Shown: piece by piece, positions 46,125 through 57,088 of the stretch
Layout of the letters: each line of letters begins with the position of its first letter
Position numbering within the stretch: position 1 is the stretch's first letter
From: Terana coerulea
Taxonomy: Eukaryota > Basidiomycota > Agaricomycetes > Polyporales > Phanerochaetaceae
Assembly (NCBI GenBank): GCA_024811115.1
Contig: JAKOGH010000024.1
Coordinates: forward strand, 1 to 64,000
Reading direction: 5' to 3'
DNA: 64,000 nt
The notes under the pieces: model-generated
What the model saw: only the letters and a program-made list of their open reading frames with translations
Told to the model about the DNA's origin: nothing
Databases searched by the model: none
Position numbers and translations under genes: made by a program

Positions 46125-46921
46125 TCAGAAGTTGTTGCCAGTTCCGCGTGCCTGGTCAATGCCGCCAGTCTGCGCACCAGGGACACCGGGACCAGTCTGA
46201 GCACCACCAAGGTGTCCACCGCCAAGGTGCTTGTTCGTGGGGTGCGCACCTGCAGACACATTGTTGTCAGTCTCGGGTCTTTCACATGAAGTGAGGAGGA
46301 CAACGCACCTTGAGCGACAGCACGCTCACGATGCTCGCGGGCCTGCTGCTCGAGGCGTTCCGCCTCGGCGAGCTCCTGGCTCTGCTGCGTGAAGTTCTGC
46401 GCCTCGCGGTCGCGCATCATGGCCTGCTCGCGGAGCGCGGCGCTACCGACCATCCCGGGCTGACCTTGCTGGCCGTGGTGCGTACCGTGGTGTCCATGCT
46501 AAATCATCGCGACGTGTCAGCTCAGCGTACCGACGAAGTGATGCTCTAGTAGTTTTACTCACGTGTGTGCCTGGGGCGGCGCCAGCACCGGCACCAGCAC
46601 CAACGCCCGCTGCGCTGGTCATGTCGGGGTTCTGGCCGCCCAATGCCGCGTATGGATCCTGGCCGTGGCGGCCGCCCGTGCTGCCGGGAGCTTGGGTGGC
46701 ACCGAAGTTGTTGGGATCATGGTGGTTGGGATCCGTGGCGGCGTTGTTCATGCCCACGCCGTGCTCGACGTTACGGGCGGTGTTGCCGGTACGGGAGGTG
46801 TCATTGAAGTCAGTGGCATGAGAGTCGGCTGCCTTGTCCTACAAGACATGATTGTCAGATGTTGCACATCTCCCCTTTGACAGGTTCAAGCTACCTTGTT
46901 CTTGTGACCGAAAAGAGGCAT
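46125..46921 (-). CDS. Hydrophilic Gly/His-rich disordered protein (stress/LEA-like)
   Basis: Minus-strand ATG at 46921; four exons (MPLFGHKNK | DKAADSHATD... | HGHHGTHHGQQGQPGMVG... | GAHPTNKHLGGGHL...), with stop at 46125-46127. About 200 aa, no hydrophobic segment. The middle is a highly charged helix (LREQAMMRDREAQNFTQQSQ and ELAEAERLEQQAREHRERAV), flanked by Gly, His, Asn and Gln-rich disorder. Composition is like desiccation or stress hydrophilins, but no LEA repeat is visible, so that is an inference. A TATA-like CTATAAGT lies 85 bases upstream of the ATG (minus strand, 47005-47012). All introns are clean GT-AG. Confidence 0.75.
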
Positions 46922-47004
46922 GTTGATAGAGTACGAGGTTGGGTGGGTGTGTGAGTGGTTTGGTTGGTGAGTGCTTGGTGGTCAATCGTAGGTCGTCGTA
47001 GTGT

Positions 47005-47012
47005 ACTTATAG
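47005..47012 (-). promoter_or_regulatory. TATA-like box of the Gly/His-rich gene
   Basis: CTATAAGT on the minus strand about 85 bases upstream of the ATG at 46921. Confidence 0.45.
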
Positions 47013-48749
47013 CTTCCGGGAGCGCAGTGAGTGCGATGAGCGCATGCAAAGCGCTGGAAGGCGATTGAGGTCATTGTGGAGAGCAATGAGGGGCCGACTC
47101 CAAAGACGTCCAACCACCTCCAACGGAGTGATCTAATATTCCAACCAACCTAGCAACCCAAATTTGGATCCCGGTGTCACCTGCCCCTCCCATCATTTCG
47201 GATACCCCGCGTGGCATTGAGCGCTGGCACTCGGCGTTTATTCCATTACACCTGTCTGCGAGTTGCCCGTTGCAACGGGAGCACGAGAACCAAAAGAAGA
47301 GCGAAAAATTGATAGCACCGGAGTATATTCATCGGCGAACACTGGATGCAGTTTGAATCAATCAGCTTCAGCCGAAATCTGCACTGGGCGCGACCGAGGA
47401 TTCATCCCCAAACTCCGTCCAGAGCTCCGCGGACGTCCATCGTCGGTGTCGGCGCAGTAACAGGCACACCGAGGCGGAGCGAGGACGGAACGGGCCTGGC
47501 TGGGTCGAAAATACGACGCCGCTGAGAACAGGCACGACGGTGGAGCCCCCAGCGTCGATGAGCGTTGGGCCTGGGAACGACCGCCGTCCCTCAATCAGCG
47601 GTGTTCAGTAGCCACGAGCCCGAGGTTCGGCCACGTTGCGATGCGTCGCAGCGGTAGAGGTGGGCCTTAGCCTTTTGGGTAGAGAGGACATCGGGTGCGG
47701 TCATCTCGATGTATGGTGGCTGGCGGCCGGCGGCGATTCTGACTTCGCGGGATGGCCCTGTACCCTTTTTCATCGCTGATAGGGGTAGGGTTGCTAGCAG
47801 TACTGTCGCACTGTCGGTATGCGGGTCGATTGCAGGTCATTTGGGAATGAATCGCTCTTTGGGAATGTGATTGCGTTACAACGTGTGCTGCTTCTGCCGG
47901 GCATGAGAGGAGCCCACGCGCCAACACGAGAGCGGTCATCGCCCGCAACTGAAGGCTTGCCGCAGATGCACGGCTCGTTAATTAAATGGAGAACAGGGCA
48001 ATTGAGTTCAAGACCAGCCCACCTGGAATGAGAGTTGTGATCATGAGCGCGTTCGCCTAGTTCAGGAGCAGCAACAGAGAACGTACCATTGGAAAATAGC
48101 GAGCAGTCATAAGGCCGTTTTCCGCTGGACAGCAGCTACCCGATTGGCTGCTACCACGACGCTCCTGAGAGCGTATCAGGATTGTCACAGGATGCTGGAC
48201 CGTAATAAACCTATTCCACCGCAGCCAATATTTTCGAGACAAACAGTCAGCTTTGCACGGAGAGAAAGAAAAACATACGCTGACAGAGCGACGAAAAGAT
48301 TTGTCTTGCGCTGAGGGCAAGGCGTCTGCGCGGGCGGCGGAGTGTATGACAAATCAATGGCGCGGGCACGTGGGAGAATTTCCCTTTGAGGGAATTCGTC
48401 ACAGCAGAACGAGACGCTTAAGTAAGTAACTAGGAACTTGAAGGCGACCGCAGTGGCAGATCTGACCTCCGCCTGCTTGCACGCTAATTTGCGCGATAGG
48501 TCTTCTGGGCACAGCCGTCGGCTCGGTGAGTCCTCTGCGCTCAGCGTCCGATAGATGTGCCCTTGGGCCATCGAAACGGTCCGTTCTCGGCGATCCGTTC
48601 GAATTCTGACCAAATCATCCCCTTTATTCAAGCTTCCTCGTGTCGCCAGCCCCATCACACACCGCGCCTCATCCTTCACCGTATTATATATATGTAGGCC
48701 CTTCGCTACACCTCCTCCAACCCACACCTGCCAATAGGACATCCTCGCC
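47013..48749. other. 1.7 kb divergent intergenic region
   Basis: No gene recognised. A 342-codon minus-strand frame (48185-49213) runs antisense into the Zn2Cys6 gene and is not called. A TATA run (48685-48692) belongs to that gene. Confidence 0.5.
48685..48692 (+). promoter_or_regulatory. TATA box of the Zn2Cys6 gene
   Basis: tatatata 58 bases upstream of the ATG at 48750. Confidence 0.55.
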
Positions 48750-49955
48750 ATGCCGGAAGACATTCGTTTCGTACTCGAAGCCCCGCATGTGAACCGAACA
48801 CAGAAGAAGCGACCGCGCCTGGTCACCTCCTGCGACAACTGGTACGTGACCCGCCCGCCGCGCTCGCGGCCCCGGTGCTGAAATTTCTGGCCGCTCGCAG
48901 CCGCATGAAGAAGGTAAAATGCCACCAGAAAACCCCCGAGTCCGTGTGCGAGGCCTGCGCCGCCGCCGGGGTGTCCTGTCGCTTCAAAGACCGCGAACGC
49001 TACTACGCGGAGCGCAGCCGCCTCGCCGCTGTCCAGGGAGTCTCGGCCAGGGGCCTCGCAGGCGAGAGGGGCGCAAGGAGGCCAGCCGGGAGCGGGAGGC
49101 CCCCAACCCTGCCAAGTCGCACGCACACCACGCAGACCTGGCACACACTCAAGGCAGTGCTTCTCGCTCGCCCGTGCGCCGCAACTCGACCTACCACCCC
49201 TACCGCATGCCACCCGTTTCCGCAGAGAGTACCCTGCGCAGCAGCCCGGAGTCCGATGCTTCCACGCCGCCGCCGCTCGCTCCTCTGTTCGATCCTAATG
49301 ACCCTACACGACCTCACTCGGAGGTCATGATGCCCTTCATACAGGTATTCTTCGACAACCTCAACGTGTACCACCCCTTCCTCGCATACGACGAGACCAT
49401 CCGCCAGTTCTTCACACGGACGCTGTCGCCCCTCCTCGCGAATGGGATCGCAGCACTTGCAGTGCACTATTCCGACATCCCGGAGGTGACGAAGCGAGGT
49501 GGTATGAACGTCAGCGATCTGTATTGCGAGCAGGCCAAGGTATGCCCTCACCGTCCTTCGCTTCGCTTGGAACCCTCTCACAGTAATTGTCAATGTCCCA
49601 GGCGATTATGAATACAGAATACGAGAACGTCTGCATAGACACTCTTCACAGTCTGATCCTTCTATCGTGGGCGGAATACCATCGCAACAGGCTTTCCGAG
49701 TTCTACACCTACGGCCAGGTGCGTGCGCGTCGTGCTTGGCGGCGACGAGTCATGACTGACCAGGTGCAGATGGCCGTGCAAATGGCGCTCAGCCTGGGCT
49801 TTTCAGACGGCGCCGTCGACCAGATGGCTGAGACCGAATACGACCGCACGATTCTCAAGGCGACGTGGTCCAGCGTCCAGGTCCTCGACGGCGAACTCCA
49901 GCGCGGTAAGCTCCGGCCGCCATCCCGGCCTCCTGTCGCTGCTGACCGGCCCTAG
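48750..49955 (+). CDS. Zn2Cys6 transcription factor, apparently truncated in the fungal_trans domain
   Basis: Exon 1 (48750-48841) and exon 2 (from 48901) join to give KKRPRLVTSCDNCRMKKVKC, followed by C-x6-C-x2-C spacing and CRFKDRERYY, a complete binuclear zinc cluster near residues 28-60. A proline-rich linker follows, then the start of a fungal-specific transcription factor domain: MMPFIQVFFDNLNVYHPFLA, LLANGIAALAVHYSD and, after introns, LHSLILLSWAEYHRNRLSEF and QMALSLGFSDGA. Reading ends near 49,955, giving about 370 residues, whereas this family usually has 550-800. The conserved later part of the domain is not found downstream. A frame change occurs around the GGGG run at about 49,068. 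Targets unknown. Confidence 0.75.
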
Positions 49956-51131
49956 TTCGCACGTAGTCGCGTCCCGCCCCTCGCTTCTTGTCTCATACCT
50001 GCTCTGCCGCACCCACGTCGCTCGCCGCCTGGCGTCGCACACCGCTCTACTCGCACCTATATTTCTATGTAATATACCTTACTCGACCGTATACGGACTC
50101 TCGTGTATATATTCGCATGGGCCATTCTATTCCTAGTTTAGCCCGCTTTAGTCCCTGCATGGGCACCCGCCGCTCAGGGGCCGTAGACCCCGCGTCCGTG
50201 CATGGCAAGCGAATGGCCATACGGGCCGCGCGGCGGCTGGTGGCGTAGCCCCACGCATATTCCTTGAGGTGACTAGACGCAACGGAACGGCCAACGGCCA
50301 AGCACGTCTGCGGCCCCATTGGCCTGGCCTGCGCGCAGCCGCCGCCTGCCGAACCGGAGGCAGAAACATAGGCCTGAAGTGCGCGGGCAGGAGCACAGAC
50401 GCCGCTGGGCAGTCCGCGATAGCAGCTGGCTTCCCGCGAGACCGCCGCCGCCTGCTTGCGCGCGGGCTGGACGGCACACGGACGGGCTTTCCAACGGCGT
50501 GTGCCCCCGCCTAAGTTTTCGCTGCGCCCCTGCGCCTTCGAATTCATGTCCGCTGGGGACGCACCGCGGAGCCCGCTGGGAACCGAAACATTCAATTGCC
50601 GTTCATCGATGGCAGGCGCGGCGCGGGCGACTGCCAGTGACCCGTCTTTCCTGAACAACACGTCTGGATCCAGCACGCGTCGCACGTATTACCTACCGGC
50701 ATCCGAACGAGGACAAATGATAGCACCTACGGCGACGTCGAGCGGCGACTAGCCTCACGCGAGAAGGCTGCAAGCACAACACGCGTTTGCCTGTCCGTAA
50801 TATCGCGATCATCTGTCCAATGTATTGCATAGACGACCGGACGACGTGCGCTTGACCTGGTATAATCTATCCCTGTAACAGGCAGCATGAAATAAACATA
50901 GTGAGCCACACTCCCATCCAACGTCCCGGACGATCTATCCGAATCCTCTAGGGTTTTGTCTGGATATCGTCGCCCAATGGCCTCTGATGTGGCGCATTGG
51001 GGAGGTTGAGCCCGCCTCCTCGCCATCCGAGTCCGAGTCGAGGTTGAACAGCACCTCTCCGTCGCCGCGATACGGCCCCTGGGAAATCAGGCGGAGAACG
51101 TCAGCTATCAGTCCGCCACACGGGATAGAGA
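49956..51131. other. Intergenic, nothing recognised
   Basis: GC-rich stretch with overlapping open frames on both strands at 50.0-50.7 kb. None continues the transcription-factor domain or shows another family. Confidence 0.45.
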
Positions 51132-52733
51132 TCAGCTGCCCACCGTGTCTTCAGATTCAGCCTCTGCATTTGCCGCCAGAGGCTGTCTCTCCTCATCGCC
51201 TATCACCCGCAGATGGTGTGAATCCTCGGCGCCCAGCGGGTCGTCTTCGATAGGGTTGCCGTGAGCGTCCACCGGCACCTTCGAATCGATGGACTTGCGA
51301 TACTTGTGATAGGTGAACAGCGCGATGCCTGGCATCGGGAAGGAATTAGACATGGCGCGCGCGCGTCGTGGGTGAGGTAAGGACTGACCGCAGACCGTTA
51401 TGGCAACGCCTGTGATGTTCAGGGGGTGAGGATGTCGCCGAAGAACCAAGCGGAGATCGAGATCGTGGACACTTCCTTCGCGATGCCCGCAATAGACATG
51501 GGGACGACGCCTGCCCGCTGGATGATCCTGCCGGGCCGTTAGTGGGGGGCGAGGCGTACGTAACGACATACGTACGCGACTTCGCTCAGAATCATGCAGA
51601 AGGCAATCACGCCGGGCACGGTGAGTAAAAAGCATGTCTTTAGGGTCGAGCCGGGCGAGTCGAAGAAAGGGCTGCCGATGAGGTCAGACCAGCGGTCCAA
51701 AATCGCGCTCGTGATGGTAAGTGAGATGCCCATCACTGGGGCAAGCCAGTAGATGGTTGCAACCGGGTTGTCCATGCCCAGTTTCTTGTCCTTTAGGAGC
51801 AGTTGGGTTAAACTCCACCGGAGACCGCTGAGGGCGCTGCCGCTGAGGACTAGGAAGAAGCCGCCGACAACAAAGTGCGACTCGGTGGCTACCATCAGGA
51901 GCACACCAGAGAATATTAAGATGATGACGCCGATGAGGCGTAGTGAGAATACTTCTAGGCGGAACAGGAAGGCGAAGGTTAGGACAAATATTAGGGATGA
52001 CGATTTGACCATAGCTGTTTTGAAAAGGTTCAATGAGCTCAGTTGACGCGACTAGAACGGGGCTCTTACTGTAGAAGGACAAGGTGATGAGTTTCAGCGA
52101 GAGGTTCGACAATCCAATGTCAAAGCCAGTGGTCATGCCGGTGGGAATGACTTTCTTTCTGGAAGGTTATGTGGCAAAGTAGGAGGTAAAGACGGTGTTC
52201 GGCGGGCGGACATTGCAAGAGTGGGGAAAAGAGTTCCTCATTGAGCGTCAGAAGTTTGCCAAGGGACGCGGGGACTTACACGTAGTCTCCACGCGTAGGT
52301 GAATGGTCTGGTCGGAACTTCTTGGGGAATACACTTCGCAAGAGAGCTGCGAGCAGGAATTGCACATACATGTGCAACATGGTGACGAACATGGGGAACG
52401 GGAAGCCGTAGTATTCGTGCGAGAACATCCATTTGTTGTACAGGGAGAGGGCGGTTGCAAATAGGAACCTGGGCAAGCGAATGAATCCACGAGAGAGTGA
52501 CTTGCGAATAAGACTTCGGCTGCACCTCAAGACTACTGCGAGGCGTACCAGGACGCTATGAACGCCATGTTCACGAACGCGTTCTTCCACCACCTCCGCT
52601 TCTTCTCTGCCACGCTGGCCATGTGTGCATCGCCTGGAAAGCCGGCGTCGCCATTTTGTTCGTAGCTTGGTGGTTGCTCTAGTGGTTCGGTGGGCAGAGA
52701 ATCATAGCGTCGCTCGGAGGAGTGGTGAGCCAT
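51132..52733 (-). CDS. Nucleotide-sugar/triose-phosphate translocator family transporter (SLC35C2/Ymd8-like)
   Basis: Minus-strand ATG at 52733 (MAHHSSERRYDSLPTEPLEQ), roughly nine exons, stop at 51132. After an acidic, Pro-rich cytosolic N-terminus come about ten helices. The first pair gives AFIASWYASQ and LFATALSLYNKWMFS; next is FVTMLHMYVQFLLAALLRS. The central block FLFRLEVFSLRLIGVIILIF, the hallmark SALSGLRWSLTQLLLKDKKL and NPVATIYWLAPVMG place it among SLC35C2-type members of the TPT/EamA clan. The tail is long and acidic (EDDPLGAEDSHHLRV). Relatives reside in the Golgi or early secretory pathway and affect sugar-nucleotide supply; the substrate is not defined by sequence. Confidence 0.83.
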
Positions 52734-53626
52734 CGAAACGGAGGCGGCATGTGCCAGGAGTGAGTGCAGGAGGGCGTGGGAACGTCGGACTGATTTGGCA
52801 CGCGGGTAACAATGCCGCGGCGGCCGCCCCATCTGAGATCGTTCCGTTTCATTTTGGCATCTCCCGAAGATGCCAAGTTACCGCCATGGGGCAATGGCGG
52901 AAGACAACAGCAGGCACAACAGGAGCCCACAACGACAAGTCGAGTAATTCAGAAGCGGCCTTGGCTCTCAGCGTCCCTCTCCCGAGAAAACACTTCCTGC
53001 GCCGGTTTCTCGACATATAACTAGGGCGGAAACCCCACATGGGAACGTCGGCTTCGCCAATCTGCTCAGCCAGTGATGGCGCCATCCTGACACCGCCATC
53101 GGCGGAACACAAGACGATGCCTCGAGGCTACTCACCGCCGACCGGACCTGAGATTGCGGGGTCGGTAGTGCGGTCGTACTCCATGTCCGAGGGCACTGGT
53201 AGACAGTTGACCGAAAGGGCTAAATGAGCCATTTTAATATCTGTAATACACTGCTAAAAACACTAGAAGCATAGTGCAGCCATGAGGTAACCATGGGAAT
53301 TACACCGAGTCTGAGCATACAGAGTACCAGCTCAGCCAGCGTGTTTTCACCAAGCCAGTGATGCCGTACAGGTTTCGTTGGCCAAGCAAAAGACCCAGCT
53401 CTGGAGCTGAAGATGGGTCTCTGTTCTATTGAGTCTGACCCTCATGACGGCATGCTTCCTCTTCGCCCCGCATGCCGCAACCACGCAGCAAGCGAATGCA
53501 CGGCTACGTCAGGGAGCCTGGACCACTGCGGGAGTCTGGGCATCAGCAGATGCCGTGACCGCACTCGGACCGTTTCGCCTAGCATGCCAGTGGTCAGCCA
53601 AAGACGCGCCACCTGAAACGACCAGC
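52734..53626. other. Intergenic, nothing recognised
   Basis: Upstream of the transporter and downstream of MED31. No gene seen. Confidence 0.4.
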
Positions 53627-54003
53627 CTACCATGTGCGCCAGTGATCGAACTGTTTCTGGTTCAGGTACTCTCTCCATTCATCTTTCGAGATGTCCGTCC
53701 TGAACTGTTCGTGCTGTAACAGCTCGAGATGATGTAGCGCGTGAGGGTACCTAGCGCATGTGTAAGTAGTTTATATCCTGAGATCTCCGATGATACTCGC
53801 AGAATAAACCGAGCGTAGTCTTTCTCCTTCCAGTATTGCAGGTACTTCAAGAAGTTGATGAACGCAGGCTGGTTCAATATGCCTTGCTGCGCGAGCGAGT
53901 GCAGGTAGAACGGGTTGGCCAGGCTCTGCACAAACTCCAATTCTAGCTCGAATCTTGCACGGTTGCCCGCCCGGGGATCCTGGGTGGCCTCTGGCTGGGA
54001 CAT
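53627..54003 (-). CDS. MED31: Mediator complex subunit 31 (Soh1)
   Basis: Two exons, 54003-53801 and 53750-53627, encode 108 aa. The first gives [20 protein letters not shown] and [20 protein letters not shown], followed by YARFI; the second gives [17 protein letters not shown] and a short tail ending HWRTW. This is a complete Med31 domain, the most conserved Mediator middle-module subunit, acting with RNA polymerase II in the nucleus. The join ILYPHAL needs a GC-AG intron (gcgagt...ctag, 50 bp): a nearby GT donor (gtatca) would break the frame. It is transcribed away from the UCH37 gene across a 198-base promoter. Confidence 0.92.
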
Positions 54004-54201
54004 GGCATGAGGGCGGGAAGCAAGACCATTTGTGGCGCGGCACGCGCGGCGTTTGTTTGGATCCGGGGCTGCAGCCAAACAAAGCCACGTGGGCCATGGA
54101 CGCGTAAGGCAGGGCGCCTGTGCGGCGAGTCGCGACTTTCGCTCCGCACGACCAAGGCCGACTCGGTTTTCTGTTTTCTACGGTTTCGGACACAAGACAG
54201 C
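54004..54201. promoter_or_regulatory. Shared divergent promoter, MED31 / UCH37
   Basis: Only 198 bases separate the two start codons, so both genes must use overlapping control sequence. GC-rich, with no TATA box on either side, as expected for housekeeping genes. Confidence 0.6.
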
Positions 54202-55403
54202 ATGGCGGAGGATTTTTCGGCGGGCTGGCAGCTCACAGAGTCTGACCCCGGTGTGTTCAGGTATGTCGCTTATTTTCGCGAGCTTTCACTGAGGCTGCCG
54301 TGGCACTGACTCCGCGCGCACAGCGAGCTGCTCAAACGCCTGGGAGTGCCGCTGGTGGTCGACGACCTGTACTCACTCGACTCGGAATCATTAGCGGAAC
54401 ACGAACCCATCCAAGCGTTTATCTTTCTCTTCCAATGGGTGCCAACTCACCCGGACGCGATGAGCGGACAGTACGACCCCGAGTTCGCAGGCTTCTTCGC
54501 GCACCAGACCGTGAACAACGCGTGTGCGACGCTCGCGGTGCTGAACGCCCTCGGAAACATGCCCGGCTTGACGATGGGCCCGCAGCTCAAAGAGATGATG
54601 GAGTTCTCGGCGGGCATGGACCCGCAGACCATGGGCATGGTCATCACGAGCTCGGACTGGCTGCGCGAGGCGCACAACGCCTTGTCACCTCCATCTTCGA
54701 TTTCTTTGGACGACCCAAGCTACAAAAAGCAAGCGGAGGAAGCCTACCATTTTGTCGTATACATGCCGCACATGGGTTGCATCTACGAGCTTGACGGTCT
54801 CAAGGAGCACCCTGTGAAACACGAAGCGTATAGTGAACAAGGAGAAGGATGGGTCGCAAAAGCTAGGTAAATCTCTCCTTTTACGTGATTGTGCTATGTT
54901 TCACGTGTCTTCGATTGTCAAGGGAAATTATTCAAGCTCGGATAGCGACATACCCACCTGGCCAGGTCTGTACATATGCATGTTAAATCCGTTTTTATGG
55001 GCGCTTGCCTGACGCGTGGCTTTTTCGTAGCTGCAATTCAACCTCCTCGCAATCCACGACGACCCAATACCGAAACTTCAGCAGCAGCTCAACGAAGCTC
55101 AGGCTGCAAGTAATTCATCGAGGGCTGCTGAAATCTCAGCGAAGCTCGAGCGCGAAAACCACAAACGCCAACAGTGGGCCGTGAGTGATCCCTACAGCCT
55201 GATACATACGTTTGTTGTGACTGAGGCGTTGTCCTGTGACATAGTTCGAGAACAGCCTGCGGCGACACAATCACATTGGCTTCATCCACGCGTTACTGTC
55301 TACCCTTGCGAAGGCCGGGAAACTCGAGCCTGCCAAGGAGAGCGCGAAAAAGGCATTGACCGAGCGGAGAGCAAAGAGGGGCGACTCCATGGATGAAGAT
55401 TGA
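54202..55403 (+). CDS. Ubiquitin C-terminal hydrolase UCH37/UCHL5
   Basis: Five exons, 54202-54260, 54324-54866, 54923-54965, 55031-55180 and 55245-55403, encode 317 aa with perfect phase closure. The peptidase C12 domain begins GWQLTESDPGVFSELLKRLG. The catalytic Cys is in QTVNNACATLAVLNAL, the His in EAYHFVVYMP and the Asp in CIYELDGLKEHPV. The C-terminal extension with a coiled segment (ISAKLERENHKRQQWAFENS) followed by HNHIGFIHALLSTLAK is the ULD-type tail that lets UCH37 bind proteasome subunit Rpn13, or the INO80 complex in animals. It removes ubiquitin at the 19S particle. No anomalies. Confidence 0.93.
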
Positions 55404-55543
55404 TTCCAGGAGCAATGCCTTGGCGTGTGGACTGTACAGTATCGATCTGTACCATAGACTGGTTCTTGGGTAATCACAGACCTAGCCATATGGCTCCCTT
55501 GTGTTGATACGTCCATTCATGGTATCGCTGGGGCAGTCGCTCT

Positions 55544-56821
55544 CTACTCGGCGTCAACAGGATTCCAAGTTACAGCTCCATCCTTCCCTCTATCGAGCGC
55601 ATCCAGTCGCTCCATGTCCGCTGCATCCAAGTCGAAATCAAACACCTGTGCGTTGGATCGAATCCGCGACGGGTTGCCAGACTTCGGTAGTGGCACAAAT
55701 CTGCTGCAATTAGTCAAGTGCGGCCTCATCCACGTCATGTTGAACTGACCCTTTTGAAGCGACCAACGTATGAGGACCTGAGCTACGCCCTTTCCGTGCT
55801 GAACTTCTTGTGAGTCCACTTGCGAGTCTGAGTGATTTGCGGGCTCACTTTTTCTGCGATCTCCTTGAATGCCGGTTCGTTAAATTTGCCTTGGAGAAGC
55901 GGGCTGTATGCTTGGACGATGATGTGGTTCTTCTGGCAGTATTGCACGATGGGCCTTTGTTGACACGATGGATGGAGCTGTAGCCCACGAGACGTCAATG
56001 CGCGGTCCGCTGACATCGTGAAGCGCCGCACCTCTATTTGGTTGACGGTGGGCATCGTCATACCAGCCTCGCGGATCTCCTCCAAATGCTTTACGCCACT
56101 ACGATGAACCGAAAATGCAGTCAATTGCGATGAAGAAGTTAAGAAGCAAAGAAAAGATGCTTACTAGTTGGACACACCGACGCTGCGTATTTTTCCCGCC
56201 TCTGCGCTGTCGAACAGAGCCCTGTACGTTTCGAGACGGAGCGCCTTTCCGGAATGCGGGTTGTGGATCAAGAACAGATCAATGTAGCCTGGACGAAAGT
56301 GAGCTCATGGCTACGAACCATCCTGCGAGACGCGCTAACCACCACCGATTTTCTGTAGGGACACGTCTAGGGCTCGAAGCGTCTTGTCATACCCATGATT
56401 CGTGCTGATAATCTTTGAGGCTACGAAAGAGGTCATGTCAGCACTGGGCGCGCGACGCTACAACGAGGCACAGTTGACTTACTAATGAAGACGTCTTCAC
56501 GCTTACGACCGGAGTCTATGACACCGGCCCCGACGTCCTGCTCATTACGATAGGCTTGCGCAGTGTCTATGTGCCTGTAACGCAAAATAGTACGTTGGCC
56601 TTCAGTCTAGGCTGTCCGATGCATGTACCTGTATCCAGCTCTGAGTGCCTCCACCACTGACGGTCGGGTGTCGTAGTTCTGATATACACCCAGCCCAAGC
56701 GCGGGCATTCGGTATCCTACAGATGAAATAGGCTGAGTCCTCATTGTGACAGCAGGGCATCGGCAGAAGATCTCGCTCTACCCGAAGAGAGCAGCACAGT
56801 GCTGTCGAGAGAGAGCGACAT
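55544..56821 (-). CDS. Aldo-keto reductase, tandem copy 1
   Basis: Minus-strand ATG at 56821, about seven exons, stop 55544-55546. [40 protein letters not shown] and [18 protein letters not shown] give the N-terminal barrel with catalytic Asp (HIDTA) and Tyr (AYRNE). The catalytic Lys is in [13 protein letters not shown] and the His in [23 protein letters not shown] and [11 protein letters not shown] follow, then NADP-binding [15 protein letters not shown]. The family reduces carbonyl compounds with NADPH in the cytosol; substrate unknown. The next gene to the right in reading order (57089-58332) is a paralogue with the same exon layout. One exon boundary near 55,790-55,860 is uncertain. Confidence 0.85.
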
Positions 56822-57088
56822 CCTTCAAGAGGCCCGAGGGTGGCTCAGCGATCTGCAGAGTTTAGCGTTCACGTTCACTTCTTGTATGTCGATCAAGAAC
56901 ACACCTATGCACGGTGATCTACAAATTCGTAGTCGTGGTATGAACACACTTCCCCGGATCATGATAGCGACTGCACAAGATCTCGAAGCGCCGGGCATGA
57001 CGTTCATAACTCAGGCTTGACCGCTACATTAACGATCCTGGCTACTATACACACAGCCGTTATACGCTAGTTCTTTCATACCATGTTT
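56822..57088. other. Intergenic between the two reductases
   Basis: About 270 bases holding the promoter of copy 1. No feature called. Confidence 0.35.

Noticed and set aside
48185..49213. 342-codon minus-strand open frame
   Set aside because: Antisense to the Zn2Cys6 gene over its 3' half, with no recognisable domain. GC-rich DNA often yields such antisense frames.
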